The notes beneath the pieces are model-generated. The model saw only the letters and a list, made by a program, of their open reading frames with translations. It did no database searches and was not told where the DNA came from. A DNA stretch of 64,000 nucleotides, from the NCBI GenBank assembly GCA_965248235.1, contig CBDFIU010000004.1, forward strand, positions 1,674,001-1,738,000, in the 5' to 3' direction. Shown one piece after another: positions 1-7,770 of this stretch. Position 1 is the stretch's first letter. Each line of letters starts with the position of its first letter. This DNA comes from UBA6623 sp965248235 (GTDB lineage Bacteria; Acidobacteriota; Terriglobia; Bryobacterales; UBA6623). A program made the translations under genes and the position numbers.

Positions 1-1
1 G

Positions 2-1338
2 CTGGTGAAACCGGGCCTCTCCCAGCGGACGCTGAGGAAGATATGGAAGTTCCTGGCCAAATCGACCACCTTCCGCGAGAACTTCCTGCGCTACGCCATG
101 TATCTGGCCGTGAGGGAAGAGATTCAGACGGCGCGGCGGGAGAACCCGGGACGGCTGAACGAAGACCTGATGCCGCTGGTCGGCTACGGGGCCGGTCGTA
201 TCGACCAGGTCAACGCCATCACCTCCGACGCCGACCGCGCCGCCTACATCTCCCGTGAGTCGCTGGGCGACTATGGCGCGATCAGCGTTCTCGGCCAAAA
301 AGCTTAGAAAGTGGGTGATTCCGTTCTGGAGTTGGCAGGAGATCAACGCCAAGCGCTATTACCGGATAGGGTCGAACATCGTGGCCACCCGGAAGGGCTT
401 CGGGCGCGCCGCGTCGCTGGCCGCCCTCGGCGCCAAGGTGGGCACGCGGGCGGCGCTTTGGCTGACCTGGCGCCTGATGGTGTACTCCGTCGGGACGTGG
501 ATGTGGAACAACCTTCTATTCCCCGATTTGGAGGAGGAACTGAGGGACGAGGACCGCCGCAGGCTGCATCTGATCTTGGGCAAGTCAGACGACGGCGAGA
601 TCAAAATGCTGCGCATGCCGGGAGCGTTGAGCGATCTGATGGGCTGGTTCGGTTACGACGACGTGCTGGCCGCGCTGTCTCACATTTCGAAAGGCCGGGG
701 ATCCTGGCGCGACGTGGCCCTGGCGGTGGTCCAAGCCCCGATCAGCCGGCTCGTCAACGGGTTGACGCCGACGTTCAAGGTGCCGGGCGAAAGCCCTGGC
801 CGGCCGCAGCTTCTTCCCCGACGTGTTCAACCCGCGTTTGATCCGGGACGGCTGGCGGCACCTGTTCCGGGCTGTCCAGGTCGAGCCTGTCTATGACTGG
901 TATCTAGGCAGGCCGTCGCCGGGAGCGGGGCACGTGCTGATGACGACGTTTGTCGACGCGCGGCACACCGGCTACAGCGCCTACGCCAAGATCCGGGGCG
1001 AGGCGTATCAATGGCTGCGGGCGGTCGAGGGCGAGGAAGGCGCGCCGCTCTACGCGAGCCGGCGGGGCAACGCCTACTTCTACTACCGCATGGCGCTCAA
1101 GTTCAAGGACACCGAGGCCGCCGTGAGATACCGTCAGGAACTCAGGCGGCTAAAAGTGAAACCGGATATGATGCGGGCCATGCTGAAGCGCGCCCATCCG
1201 CTCGGCATGCTGAACAGCCGGGAGCGCCGGGCGTTCCTGCGGACACTGACGCCCACCGAAGAGCGCAGCCTGCGGCGCGCGATCGACTGGTGGAGGGAGA
1301 CCTATGTTGGAGGTCACAAGCAGGCGCGGCGGGATTGA
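2..1338 (+). pseudogene. C-terminal part of a giant phage polyvalent/internal virion protein, frameshifted
   Basis: The reading frame is open from the window edge, so only the C-terminal part is present. It runs in three frames: 2-307, about 300-800, and about 800-1338. The joins fall at AAAAA near 302 and AAA near 790; removing one A at each gives a continuous protein. Visible features are a helical stretch (RENFLRYAMYLAVREEI), a hydrophobic WLTWRLMVYSVGTWMWNNLLF segment, and a C-terminal basic helical region with YFYYRMALKFKD. This resembles the LPD38-type C-terminus of large polyvalent proteins carried by podoviruses; that assignment is from memory of the family and is moderate. The protein would be ejected with phage DNA. 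It is followed at once by another small phage gene, as in such phages. Whether the frameshifts are real decay or base-calling errors cannot be told here. Confidence 0.6.
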
Positions 1339-1339
1339 C

Positions 1340-1511
1340 ATGGGACTGTATCGGAAAAAGCCCGTTAGTCGTTCAGGCAGTCCGGTTGACCGAGAAAACC
1401 ACGATCAAGACCCTGGAAGGCACCATGACCGCCGAGCCTGGGGATTGGTTGATCACGGAGGTTGCGGGCGAGCAGTACCCATGCAAACCGGAAATTTTCG
1501 CGCAGACCTAG
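1340..1511 (+). pseudogene. Small phage protein (PGDW/KPEIF type), one-base frameshift
   Basis: It starts MGLYRKKPV at 1340, then must change frame near 1365 (TT/A) to continue as VVVQAVRLTEKTTIKTLEG, PGDWLITEVAGEQYPCKPEIF and the stop at 1509-1511. This layout (RYRKKPVVVEA, then TIKTLEGTM, PGDWIITGV, YPCKPDIFEATY) is a widespread small phage protein of unknown role. One surplus base explains the break. It lies directly after the polyvalent-protein fragment and marks the right end of a phage module whose remainder lies outside the window. The motif match is strong; function is unknown. Confidence 0.7.
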
Positions 1512-1996
1512 TGCTCATGGGTTTGATCTATTCTGCTCCTAGGTGGATGTTCGAGCTTGACGGTGATGTTCTTCTTGTCCTTGTTTCTTCCCCACAGGTA
1601 GCCGAGTGCCGTCATGCCGCTCCATACTCCAATCGCCGCCGCCGTCACCTTGTCTCCCTGATTTTCCCACTCCGTGACAACGCCCAGTCCTAGACCTAGG
1701 CCGCCCAGGAAAAACAGCGTTCCGAGAAGGGCTCTCTTGTACCCGTGATGCCGGGTGAACTGCACGGTGGAGATCCGATCCGTGGGGATGTCCTGAAGTC
1801 CACGCGGCACCGGATTGGGGCCGTTGCTCTTCTTGATGTCTACCGTCAAGAGACCGTCCTGGACCTCCTTGACCCGGCCCCGCAGTTGGGTGCCATCGGC
1901 AAGGAAGGCGTTGATTCGTTGACCGCTGAGCATCTCGCGGAACCACTTGGTCTCGGAAGAACTGACAGAGAGGACCTGGTTCTGAGCCGCCTGCAC
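1508..1996 (-). CDS. Putative exported protein with two C-terminal hydrophobic segments
   Basis: The 162-residue frame begins at a GTG codon (MQAAQNQVLSVSSSETK). In the same frame upstream (to about 2068) lies a signal-peptide-like stretch, RRAASCLVFPLCACLLATGA followed by VQA-AQ, but it has no ATG/GTG/TTG. The native start is therefore either a rare codon or lost by a base change. The N-terminal half looks like a small beta domain (GTQLRGRVKEVQDGLLTVDI, PRGLQDIPTDRISTVQF). The C-terminal half has a glycine-rich membrane segment (LLGTLFFLGGLGLGLGVV) and a second hydrophobic stretch. Function not recognised. It is divergent from the DUF4331 gene and its end just overlaps the phage remnant at 1511. 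Confidence 0.55.
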   Translation of the reverse strand: MQAAQNQVLSVSSSETKWFREMLSGQRINAFLADGTQLRGRVKEVQDGLLTVDIKKSNGPNPVPRGLQDIPTDRISTVQFTRHHGYKRALLGTLFFLGGLGLGLGVVTEWENQGDKVTAAAIGVWSGMTALGYLWGRNKDKKNITVKLEHPPRSRIDQTHEH

Positions 1997-2141
1997 GGCG
2001 CCGGTGGCGAGCAGACAGGCACACAGCGGGAAAACAAGGCAACTCGCCGCCCTTCGCGCCGGTCTTATTCACACAAAGAACTTCGCTGTAGCCGATTTCC
2101 GCTACAGGTTGAACCACTACACCAGAAAAGGAGAACAAGCT

Positions 2142-3617
2142 ATGAGACAACGAACCTACCTACCACTTGGCGTCGCAATCCTATCGCTCGCCTCGGGCAG
2201 TACCTTATTGCGGGCATCGAGCCACATGGATGCCCCGTTGATCACTTTCGACGACCCGGCCAATACCACGGATGTCTACGCCTTCTGCAGTTCCAATGAC
2301 GGCGTGGAGTACGTGACGACAGCTCTTGCCGTCTATCCGTTCGAGGAGCCGGGCATCGGACCGAACAAATACAATTTCGATGACAACGTTCTGTACGAAA
2401 TTCACGTCGCGCTCGGTGACGACGTCGCGACGGGGCGCAAGACGATCAGTTACCGCTTTCGGTTCGATACGACCTACAAGAACGACCAGACCATCTTGCA
2501 GTCCTACACCTGCGTCGTTATGGCCGTCGACGATGCTTGCCAGAACTTGACGCAAACCTACACTGTGAACAAGTGGGACCGTCGGACGGGTGGGATGACC
2601 TCGCTTGGAAGGATGTCCGGCGAGCCGCTGATCGTACCGCCCAACAATCAGGGCCTGGTAACGCCGAAGTACAACCAGGGGGATGACGGCGAAATGCCGG
2701 CCAAGGAAGGCGTCGATTCCGCGTCGGCCTTGGACGACTACACGACCGCTTCGGTCTACGAAGTCGGCGCCGCCCCCTACCGCGTGTTTGCGGGCCAGCG
2801 GGACGACGGCTTCTATGCCGATATCCAGTCGATCTTTGATGTCGACCTCACGTTTGGCGGACGCAACAAACCGTTCGACAGCCAGGGAGGCTTCAACGTT
2901 TCAGTCATACGATCGTCCTGGATATCCCCTTGAGCGTGATCGGAGGGGACGAACAAATCGTCGGCGTGTACGCCACTACGAGCCGCCCGCGGCTGACGAT
3001 CCTTCGCAGTCAGGCATCCGACGTACCGGCGGTCCGCGGACTTCGCTCAGGTCGCACGCCAGGGGAACCCGCTGTTCTGCGAAGCCCTGATCGCGATCGA
3101 GGATAAAGACCTCTACAGCCGGACCAATCCTACCCAAGACGCGGCCCTTTTCGGCCAATACGCCTCGAACGTTCAACTCGTGGCGGTGGTGTCGGCGACT
3201 CTGGGCCTCAACCCTCCGATTACTCCCGATCTAACGGCCATCTTCATCCCCGACATGATTCGGGTGGACCTTTCCACGCCGGCTGCCCGTCTCGCGGGCG
3301 GCGGCTCGAATCCGTCGATGCAGGTTGTGGCTGACGACGCGGGATTCTCGCGGATAAGTCTATTTGGCGGCGATGTGCTTCCCAGCAGCTTCGGCAATAT
3401 CCTGGGAGGAGATAGCGCATTCGGTGGTTTTCCTAACGGTCGACGCTTTGGCGACGACGTGCTTGATATCGCGGTGCTCGCTGTGTTGGCGCTTGGCGGC
3501 GTCGACGTAAGCGGCGTTGACGATATCGATCGGGTCACCGCCAATGACATTTCCTACAACAAGGTGTTCCCTTACGCGGGTACGCCGTTGAATGGCCGGA
3601 ACCACAAACACCATTAA
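2142..3617 (+). pseudogene. DUF4331 family secreted protein, interrupted by compensating frameshifts
   Basis: The ATG at 2142 follows a good Shine-Dalgarno sequence (AAAAGGAGAA). The product begins with a signal peptide (MRQRTYLPLGVAILSLASGS) and then the DUF4331 hallmark SSHMDAPLITFDDPANTTDVYAF. The first frame stops at 2931-2933 after FNVSVIRSSWISP. The family sequence continues in another frame as HTIVLDIPLSVIGGDEQIVG up to about 3030, and returns to the original frame as QVARQGNPLFCEALIAIEDK and on to PLNGRNHKHH at 3617. Two compensating indels therefore bracket about 130 bases. With them corrected the protein is about 490 residues, normal for the family. DUF4331 proteins are exported and of unknown function. 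A strong terminator follows, and a HupE/UreJ gene lies just beyond. Sequencing error is a real alternative to a pseudogene. Confidence 0.8.
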
Positions 3618-3650
3618 GGGGTCCGTTAGCTTGGACCGCCCCAACCCAGA

Positions 3651-3682
3651 GGCAGGCAGCCGCTGGCTGCCTGCCCCCTTTT
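3651..3682 (+). terminator. Rho-independent terminator after the DUF4331 gene
   Basis: Perfect 11-bp stem: GGCAGGCAGCC at 3651-3661 pairs with GGCTGCCTGCC at 3665-3675 around a GCT loop, followed by CCCTTTT. It ends only 13 bases before the next start codon at 3695, so HupE expression depends on read-through or on a promoter hidden in this stretch. Confidence 0.85.
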
Positions 3683-3694
3683 GGAAAACGCTTT

Positions 3695-4777
3695 ATGCCT
3701 ACGTCCTTTCCCACACGTCTCCTGATCGCTGCTGTGATCTTGTCCGCGCAGGTGCTGCGCGGTCACGACCCGGGTCTGAGCACAGCCGTTGTGCGGGTTA
3801 CGGACACGGGATTGGAAGCCCGGGTCACGTTTTCTCCAACCGATGTCGAAGTTCTGGTTCCCCTCGATGCGGACCGTGATGGGGAAGTCAGCCCGGGAGA
3901 ATTCGACAGTGCAAGGACGAAGTTAACGAGCGCGATGATGGACTCTTTCGAGATCGCCGTCGATAATCGAGCGATCCCCATCAAGGAAGCTGACGCATCC
4001 CTGCAAGTTGAAGAAGACAACATCCACACCAGACTCTTATTCGAGCCCGCGGCGGGTGAGCGACTGTTCATTCGTTCTCGGTGGCTAACGGGACTCCCCT
4101 TCGGTCACCGGCAATATCTGGCCATCGTCGACCTCAACGGACAAACAATCGAGAAGCGGCTACTCGACGCCGAGAACTCATCCGCGACGGTTCATCTGCG
4201 CCCTGCGGCTCGCGCTGATTCGAGAGTCGCGTTCGGCGACTTCTTTACCCTGGGTGTCGAACACATTGTCACCGGGTACGATCATCTGCTGTTCCTGTTG
4301 GCCCTACTGATCGGCGGAGGCGGTCTGGTCGCCTCGGCGAAGATTATCACCTCGTTTACAGTGGCGCACTCGATCACGCTGGCCGTCGCGGTCTTTGGTC
4401 TTGTGGAGCTTTCTTCAGGATTCGTGGAGGCAATGATCGCCCTGTCGATCATCTACGTTGGTGCGGAAAACCTGCTCGACCGAAGGCTCGGGCGGCGCTG
4501 GATCATCACATTCCTGTTCGGCCTGGTGCACGGCTTCGGGTTCGCCTCCATTCTTCGTGAGATTGGCTTGGGCAGCGGTGCCGGAGTCGTAGTGCCGCTT
4601 CTCTCGTTCAACCTCGGCGTTGAGCTCGGTCAAGTTGCTCTAGCGATGATTGCCCTTCCGCTCATTTGGCAATTCCGACGTCGCTCGACCTCCTTCGAAC
4701 TTTGCGCTCGGCTAACCTCGGCAGGCATTGTGATTCTGGCAGCCCATTGGCTCGTCGAACGCACTCTGCTGCTGTGA
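3695..4777 (+). CDS. HupE/UreJ family membrane protein with an EF-hand-like loop
   Basis: 360 residues. There is a short signal peptide (FPTRLLIAAVILSAQVLRGHD), a roughly 160-residue exported domain, then six to seven membrane segments. The membrane part carries the HupE/UreJ_2 signatures GVEHIVTGYDHLLFLLALL, FTVAHSITLAVAVFG, FGLVHGFGFASIL and FNLGVELGQ. Their conserved His and Asp residues are thought to bind divalent metal such as nickel or cobalt. The soluble domain contains DADRDGEVSPGEFD near residue 68, which fits an EF-hand calcium loop. The gene follows a DUF4331 gene and precedes an ECF sigma/anti-sigma pair. Family membership is firm; substrate and direction of transport are not known. 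Confidence 0.85.
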   Translation: MPTSFPTRLLIAAVILSAQVLRGHDPGLSTAVVRVTDTGLEARVTFSPTDVEVLVPLDADRDGEVSPGEFDSARTKLTSAMMDSFEIAVDNRAIPIKEADASLQVEEDNIHTRLLFEPAAGERLFIRSRWLTGLPFGHRQYLAIVDLNGQTIEKRLLDAENSSATVHLRPAARADSRVAFGDFFTLGVEHIVTGYDHLLFLLALLIGGGGLVASAKIITSFTVAHSITLAVAVFGLVELSSGFVEAMIALSIIYVGAENLLDRRLGRRWIITFLFGLVHGFGFASILREIGLGSGAGVVVPLLSFNLGVELGQVALAMIALPLIWQFRRRSTSFELCARLTSAGIVILAAHWLVERTLLL

Positions 4778-4897
4778 TCCGATGACCTTCTCGTGTAGGT
4801 CGAAAGGAAGCTGTATTCCCAGGTTCGCCAAGATTATTCAACAGGTTGCCGGATAGATGAATCCAATGGGACGTGCCGTTTCGTACTCATTCTGTAG

Positions 4898-5509
4898 ATG
4901 GGGACTTGCGTGACAGCGCCGAGGGCTCAAGCTGAGGATTCCCGCGCGCACGAGTTGTGGGCGGATCTCCTGGCCCGAACGGCCCAGGGCGACCAGGGCG
5001 CTTTGGCGGAATTGTACGACGCCACGGCCCGGTACGTCTTTGGCTTGGGATTGCGCATTCTTGGAGACCAACCGAGTGCCGAGGAGGTCACGCTGGACGT
5101 TTACGTTCAGGTCTGGAAGCAAGCGGGTCGCTATAGCCCAGGGCGCGGTAGCGCTTTGGCTTGGCTGCTGAATATGGCGCGCAGCCGGGCGATTGATCGG
5201 CTCCGGTCGAAGGGACGCCGGCAGCGCGAACAGGAGGGCCCGCCGGCGGCGGTCGCTGAAGTGCCGGATCGCGCACTGACGCCGGAGCAGAGCAGCTTGG
5301 CCTCCGAGTGTCGGCCGGCGGTTCAGGCTGCGATGGGAGCGCTTCAGCCGCCGCAGCGCGAGGCCATCGAGTTAGCCTACTTTTTGGGATTCAGCCACTC
5401 TCAGATCGCGCAGCGCCTCGGCGAGCCGCTTGGCACGGTGAAGACGCGAATCCGCCTCGGTATGCTTCGCCTTCGGGAATCATTACAGCCCCGGATCGGT
5501 GCGCTATGA
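4898..5509 (+). CDS. ECF-type RNA polymerase sigma factor
   Basis: 203 residues, normal length for an ECF sigma factor. Region 2 is visible as ALAELYDATARYVFGLGLRI, then PSAEEVTLDVYVQVWKQA and GSALAWLLNMARSRAIDRLR. Region 4 is LQPPQREAIELAYFLGFSHS followed by QIAQRLGEPLGTVKTRIRLG, a classic helix-turn-helix. The set resembles the SigK/RpoE-like subgroup that is held by zinc-type anti-sigma factors. Its stop codon overlaps the ATG of the anti-sigma gene (ATGA), showing translational coupling. The 120-base gap after HupE could hold its promoter. It probably controls its own operon and perhaps the DUF4331/HupE genes; that target is an inference. Confidence 0.93.
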   Translation: MGTCVTAPRAQAEDSRAHELWADLLARTAQGDQGALAELYDATARYVFGLGLRILGDQPSAEEVTLDVYVQVWKQAGRYSPGRGSALAWLLNMARSRAIDRLRSKGRRQREQEGPPAAVAEVPDRALTPEQSSLASECRPAVQAAMGALQPPQREAIELAYFLGFSHSQIAQRLGEPLGTVKTRIRLGMLRLRESLQPRIGAL

Positions 5510-6585
5510 ACGGGCAACATCATCAGAATCGTTCCGGCGAAACCTGCGAGTGGGCCGCACTCGCGGCGCTTGGCGTGTTGACTCCCCAGGAACGGGACGC
5601 TTACGCAGAGCACTTGGAGGGAGGGTGCCCCGTTTGCGAGGCTGACCTCTTCTCGTTCGAAGAAGTGGTCGGCCGTCTGGGGATGGCGAGCGAGCCAGTC
5701 AGCCCTTCCGCTCTGCTGAAAAGCCGGCTCATGGCCCGAATCTCTGAAGGGGCGGCCTCAAGCGCTTCCCGGGGCCCCGAGTCGACCGAGCCGCGGCGAG
5801 TAGGCCGCTTCGTCATCTCGAACTCGAGCACGGCCGAGGGTCCAAAAAGGTTCGGGGCCAAGAACACGTTTGGATGGGGCCGACGGCTGGCGGCTGCGGC
5901 TGTCTTCTTAATGGTCTGTTCGGGCGTTTGGATGGCCGTGCAGATCCGCACCGCGCCTCATGAACTTGACCACGCTGCTCAAGAGACGTACATCGATTCG
6001 CTGTATGCTCGAGTGGTCGCCATCATTCGAGTCGGTCTGGGCGACCACCTCCACTGCACCGTCTTCCGAAAGTTCACAAAAGACCCTCCAACCTTCGAGC
6101 AGATGGCGAAGAAGATGGGGCCGGACTGGGTCGGCTTGGTGCCGCTCGTCGAGGAAAGGGCGCCGGAGCAGTATCGCGTCATGCTGGCCCATCGGTGCGG
6201 ATACCGCGGGCGAGAGTTCGTTCATCTCGCCTTGCAAAGCGATGCGAAACTTCTCTCGGTCATCATCACACCAAAGAGGGCGGGCGAAGACTTTTCGACA
6301 GAAAACCTTGCCTGCACGGTCGAGGGAACGCGAGGAGCCGTTGGCCAGATAGACGTCGAGGCGCCCATCGCCGTCGTAATCGAGAAAGCAGGCGCCCTGC
6401 CCGTTCACGTCTATGAGAGATTCGGTGACCGGATCTCCGCAGGTGATCTTGTAGTTGAGGCCGGCTTCCCGAGTGACGTCGCGAAGCGACGGGAGCGCGT
6501 CGTTATTCGCGGGGTGTTGGTCGTTCGCGACCCCCGAGGCCGGACCCGCGGCCACCCACACAACCACGCCGAGTGCAAAAGGTAA
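5506..6585 (+). CDS. Zinc-finger-type anti-sigma factor with a foreign C-terminal tail
   Basis: It begins at the ATG that overlaps the sigma stop. The N-terminal domain has ETCEWAALAALGVLTPQERD then HLEGGCPVCEADL, a His/Cys pattern like ZAS anti-sigma domains. One membrane segment follows (LAAAAVFLMVCSGVWMAVQI, about residues 128-147), then an extracytoplasmic domain. From about base 6310 the frame reads antisense through the N-terminus of a CRTAC1 gene encoded on the other strand. The last roughly 90 residues (rich in RR and RGRTRGHPHNHAECKR) are therefore probably not native. The gene seems to have been truncated by a rearrangement and acquired a new stop. Confidence 0.8.
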   Translation: MNGQHHQNRSGETCEWAALAALGVLTPQERDAYAEHLEGGCPVCEADLFSFEEVVGRLGMASEPVSPSALLKSRLMARISEGAASSASRGPESTEPRRVGRFVISNSSTAEGPKRFGAKNTFGWGRRLAAAAVFLMVCSGVWMAVQIRTAPHELDHAAQETYIDSLYARVVAIIRVGLGDHLHCTVFRKFTKDPPTFEQMAKKMGPDWVGLVPLVEERAPEQYRVMLAHRCGYRGREFVHLALQSDAKLLSVIITPKRAGEDFSTENLACTVEGTRGAVGQIDVEAPIAVVIEKAGALPVHVYERFGDRISAGDLVVEAGFPSDVAKRRERVVIRGVLVVRDPRGRTRGHPHNHAECKR

Positions 6586-6612
6586 GGCCCGCGGATGCAA
6601 ACTGGACGGCAC
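6325..6612 (-). pseudogene. N-terminal fragment of a CRTAC1 (FG-GAP/UnbV) secreted protein
   Basis: Reading the minus strand from about 6612 gives a signal-peptide-like start (ALPFALGVVVWVAAGPASG), then SLRDVTREAGLNYKITCGDP and ACFLDYDGDGRLDVYLANGS. This is the opening of CRTAC1 proteins, including the FG-GAP calcium loop DYDGDGRLDVY. Homology stops abruptly after LANGSS near 6325, where the sequence becomes the antisense of the anti-sigma gene. Intact family members are 500 residues or more, so this is a stub of fewer than 100. In Acidobacteriota CRTAC1, TPR and TonB genes often sit together, and fragments of all three lie within 6 kb here. Confidence 0.75.
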
Positions 6613-6717
6613 GGCCGGCTCAATTCCCGACTCGGGTCCCGTTTGACGTCACAACCGCCTCCGCTGGGACCTACTCACACCGGTAGTGTAACCCTGATGT
6701 CGGTCGGTCGGCCTGGA

Positions 6718-7284
6718 TCACGACCCTCGCGCCGCCGCGGGCTCAACGAACTCGACCACGTTACCGTCGGGATCCTCGACCATCGAAATCTTAACGCCGT
6801 CGGCGAATTCGACCAGCGGGATAACAACGGGCGCTTTGGCCTGTTCCATCTTCGCCATAAGCGCTTCGATGTCGGGGACGGGTACGGTAATAAACCTGTA
6901 GCGGATAGCCTTCGAGAGGCTGGCGGGACTGCGTCCGGGGGGCTCCACGTCCATCTCAACCAGCTTGATGAACGACTCGCGATACGCGAGCCAGACCATC
7001 TTCCCGTCGCCGATGCGACTCACTACCGGCTCACCCACCTGCCCAATCCGGAACTCAGACACGACCGGCAGGCCGATGAGGTCGCGATAGAAGTTGAGGG
7101 AGCGTGTCATGTCTCCGACGACAATTCCCACGTCGATAGTTCGTTGTGGCGCAGCCGAGGTGGCGGGGGCTGTCTCTTTGGTGGAACTTGTGGCTGGCCC
7201 CTGTGTGTTGCAGGCAGCCAAGAGGCAAAAGAGAGCAGATCCCACGACAGGCTGGAGTATTCGATCCGCGGTTGGGCACTGCAT
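6718..7284 (-). CDS. VOC (glyoxalase-fold) lipoprotein
   Basis: 188 residues. The N-terminus is a lipoprotein signal peptide ending in LLAAC. The mature part carries one vicinal-oxygen-chelate module: RTIDVGIVVGDMTRSLNFYR, then RYRFITVPVPDIEALMAKME and MVEDPDGNVVEFVEP. The last glutamate (VVEFVEP) and a residue in the first strand are the usual metal ligands. Such proteins include glyoxalases, dioxygenases and resistance proteins; the substrate is not predictable. A Shine-Dalgarno GAGGAG lies at 7293-7298. A MITE-like element is inserted 22 bases upstream of the start codon, so any promoter must now lie inside or beyond that element. Confidence 0.85.
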   Translation of the reverse strand: MQCPTADRILQPVVGSALFCLLAACNTQGPATSSTKETAPATSAAPQRTIDVGIVVGDMTRSLNFYRDLIGLPVVSEFRIGQVGEPVVSRIGDGKMVWLAYRESFIKLVEMDVEPPGRSPASLSKAIRYRFITVPVPDIEALMAKMEQAKAPVVIPLVEFADGVKISMVEDPDGNVVEFVEPAAARGS

Positions 7285-7305
7285 GAAAAGCGGCTCCTCG
7301 TAAAA

Positions 7306-7587
7306 TGCGGGAAAGTGGGGTATCCATTTGACTCAGGTAGCCACAAGATGTTGTGGTCGCGCGAAAGCATCTACCAAGAAGCGAATCCCGAGGTTACTGC
7401 TCTGGCGCGGCGTGGGGCTGCGTAGCGCGTCCGATTCTCGGAGTTGCCGCCCGAAGGCTGCCACCGCAATGAATTCGCGTGTGGGTCGGCTTGGCGGCCA
7501 CTCGCAATCTCACATTCCTGTTCCGGAGCCGCGAGGCCACAACCCATAGGGTGTACCTGAATGAAGTGGATACCCCACTTGCGGGAA
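7306..7587. mobile_element. 266-bp MITE-like element with 8-bp target duplication
   Basis: The element proper is 7314-7579. It is flanked by exact direct repeats TGCGGGAA at 7306-7313 and 7580-7587. Its ends are imperfect inverted repeats of about 40 bp: left AGTGGGGTATCCATTTGACT then CAGGTAGCC; right, read inward, AGTGGGGTATCCACTTCATT then CAGGTACAC. Both ends contain inner TTGTGG. The ends resemble those of the full ISXO2-like element at 32-46 kb (GGGTATTTACTTGACTCAGG and CCACAAGATGT), and IS1595-family elements make 8-bp duplications. No transposase is encoded. It lies between the VOC gene and the TPR gene; the rest of 7285-7770 holds nothing else I can recognise. Confidence 0.88.
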
Positions 7588-7770
7588 TTTCTACCAGGAT
7601 ATCCGTTTCGGCCGGCCCCAGCGATGCCGGCATAGCCGCGTCGCGGCATCGATGCAACAGTCCAGGGAACGCTTCTCAGGTTGGTCTCGCATGCCCCAGG
7701 TTGATCGAGGCGGTCACACCTTATACCATCAGATCAACCGACTGACAGATCAACAGGGTGTTGATCCCCG

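Noticed and set aside
7371..7657. Small frames between the VOC and TPR genes
   Set aside because: They lie across the MITE-like element and its flanks and show no protein features.
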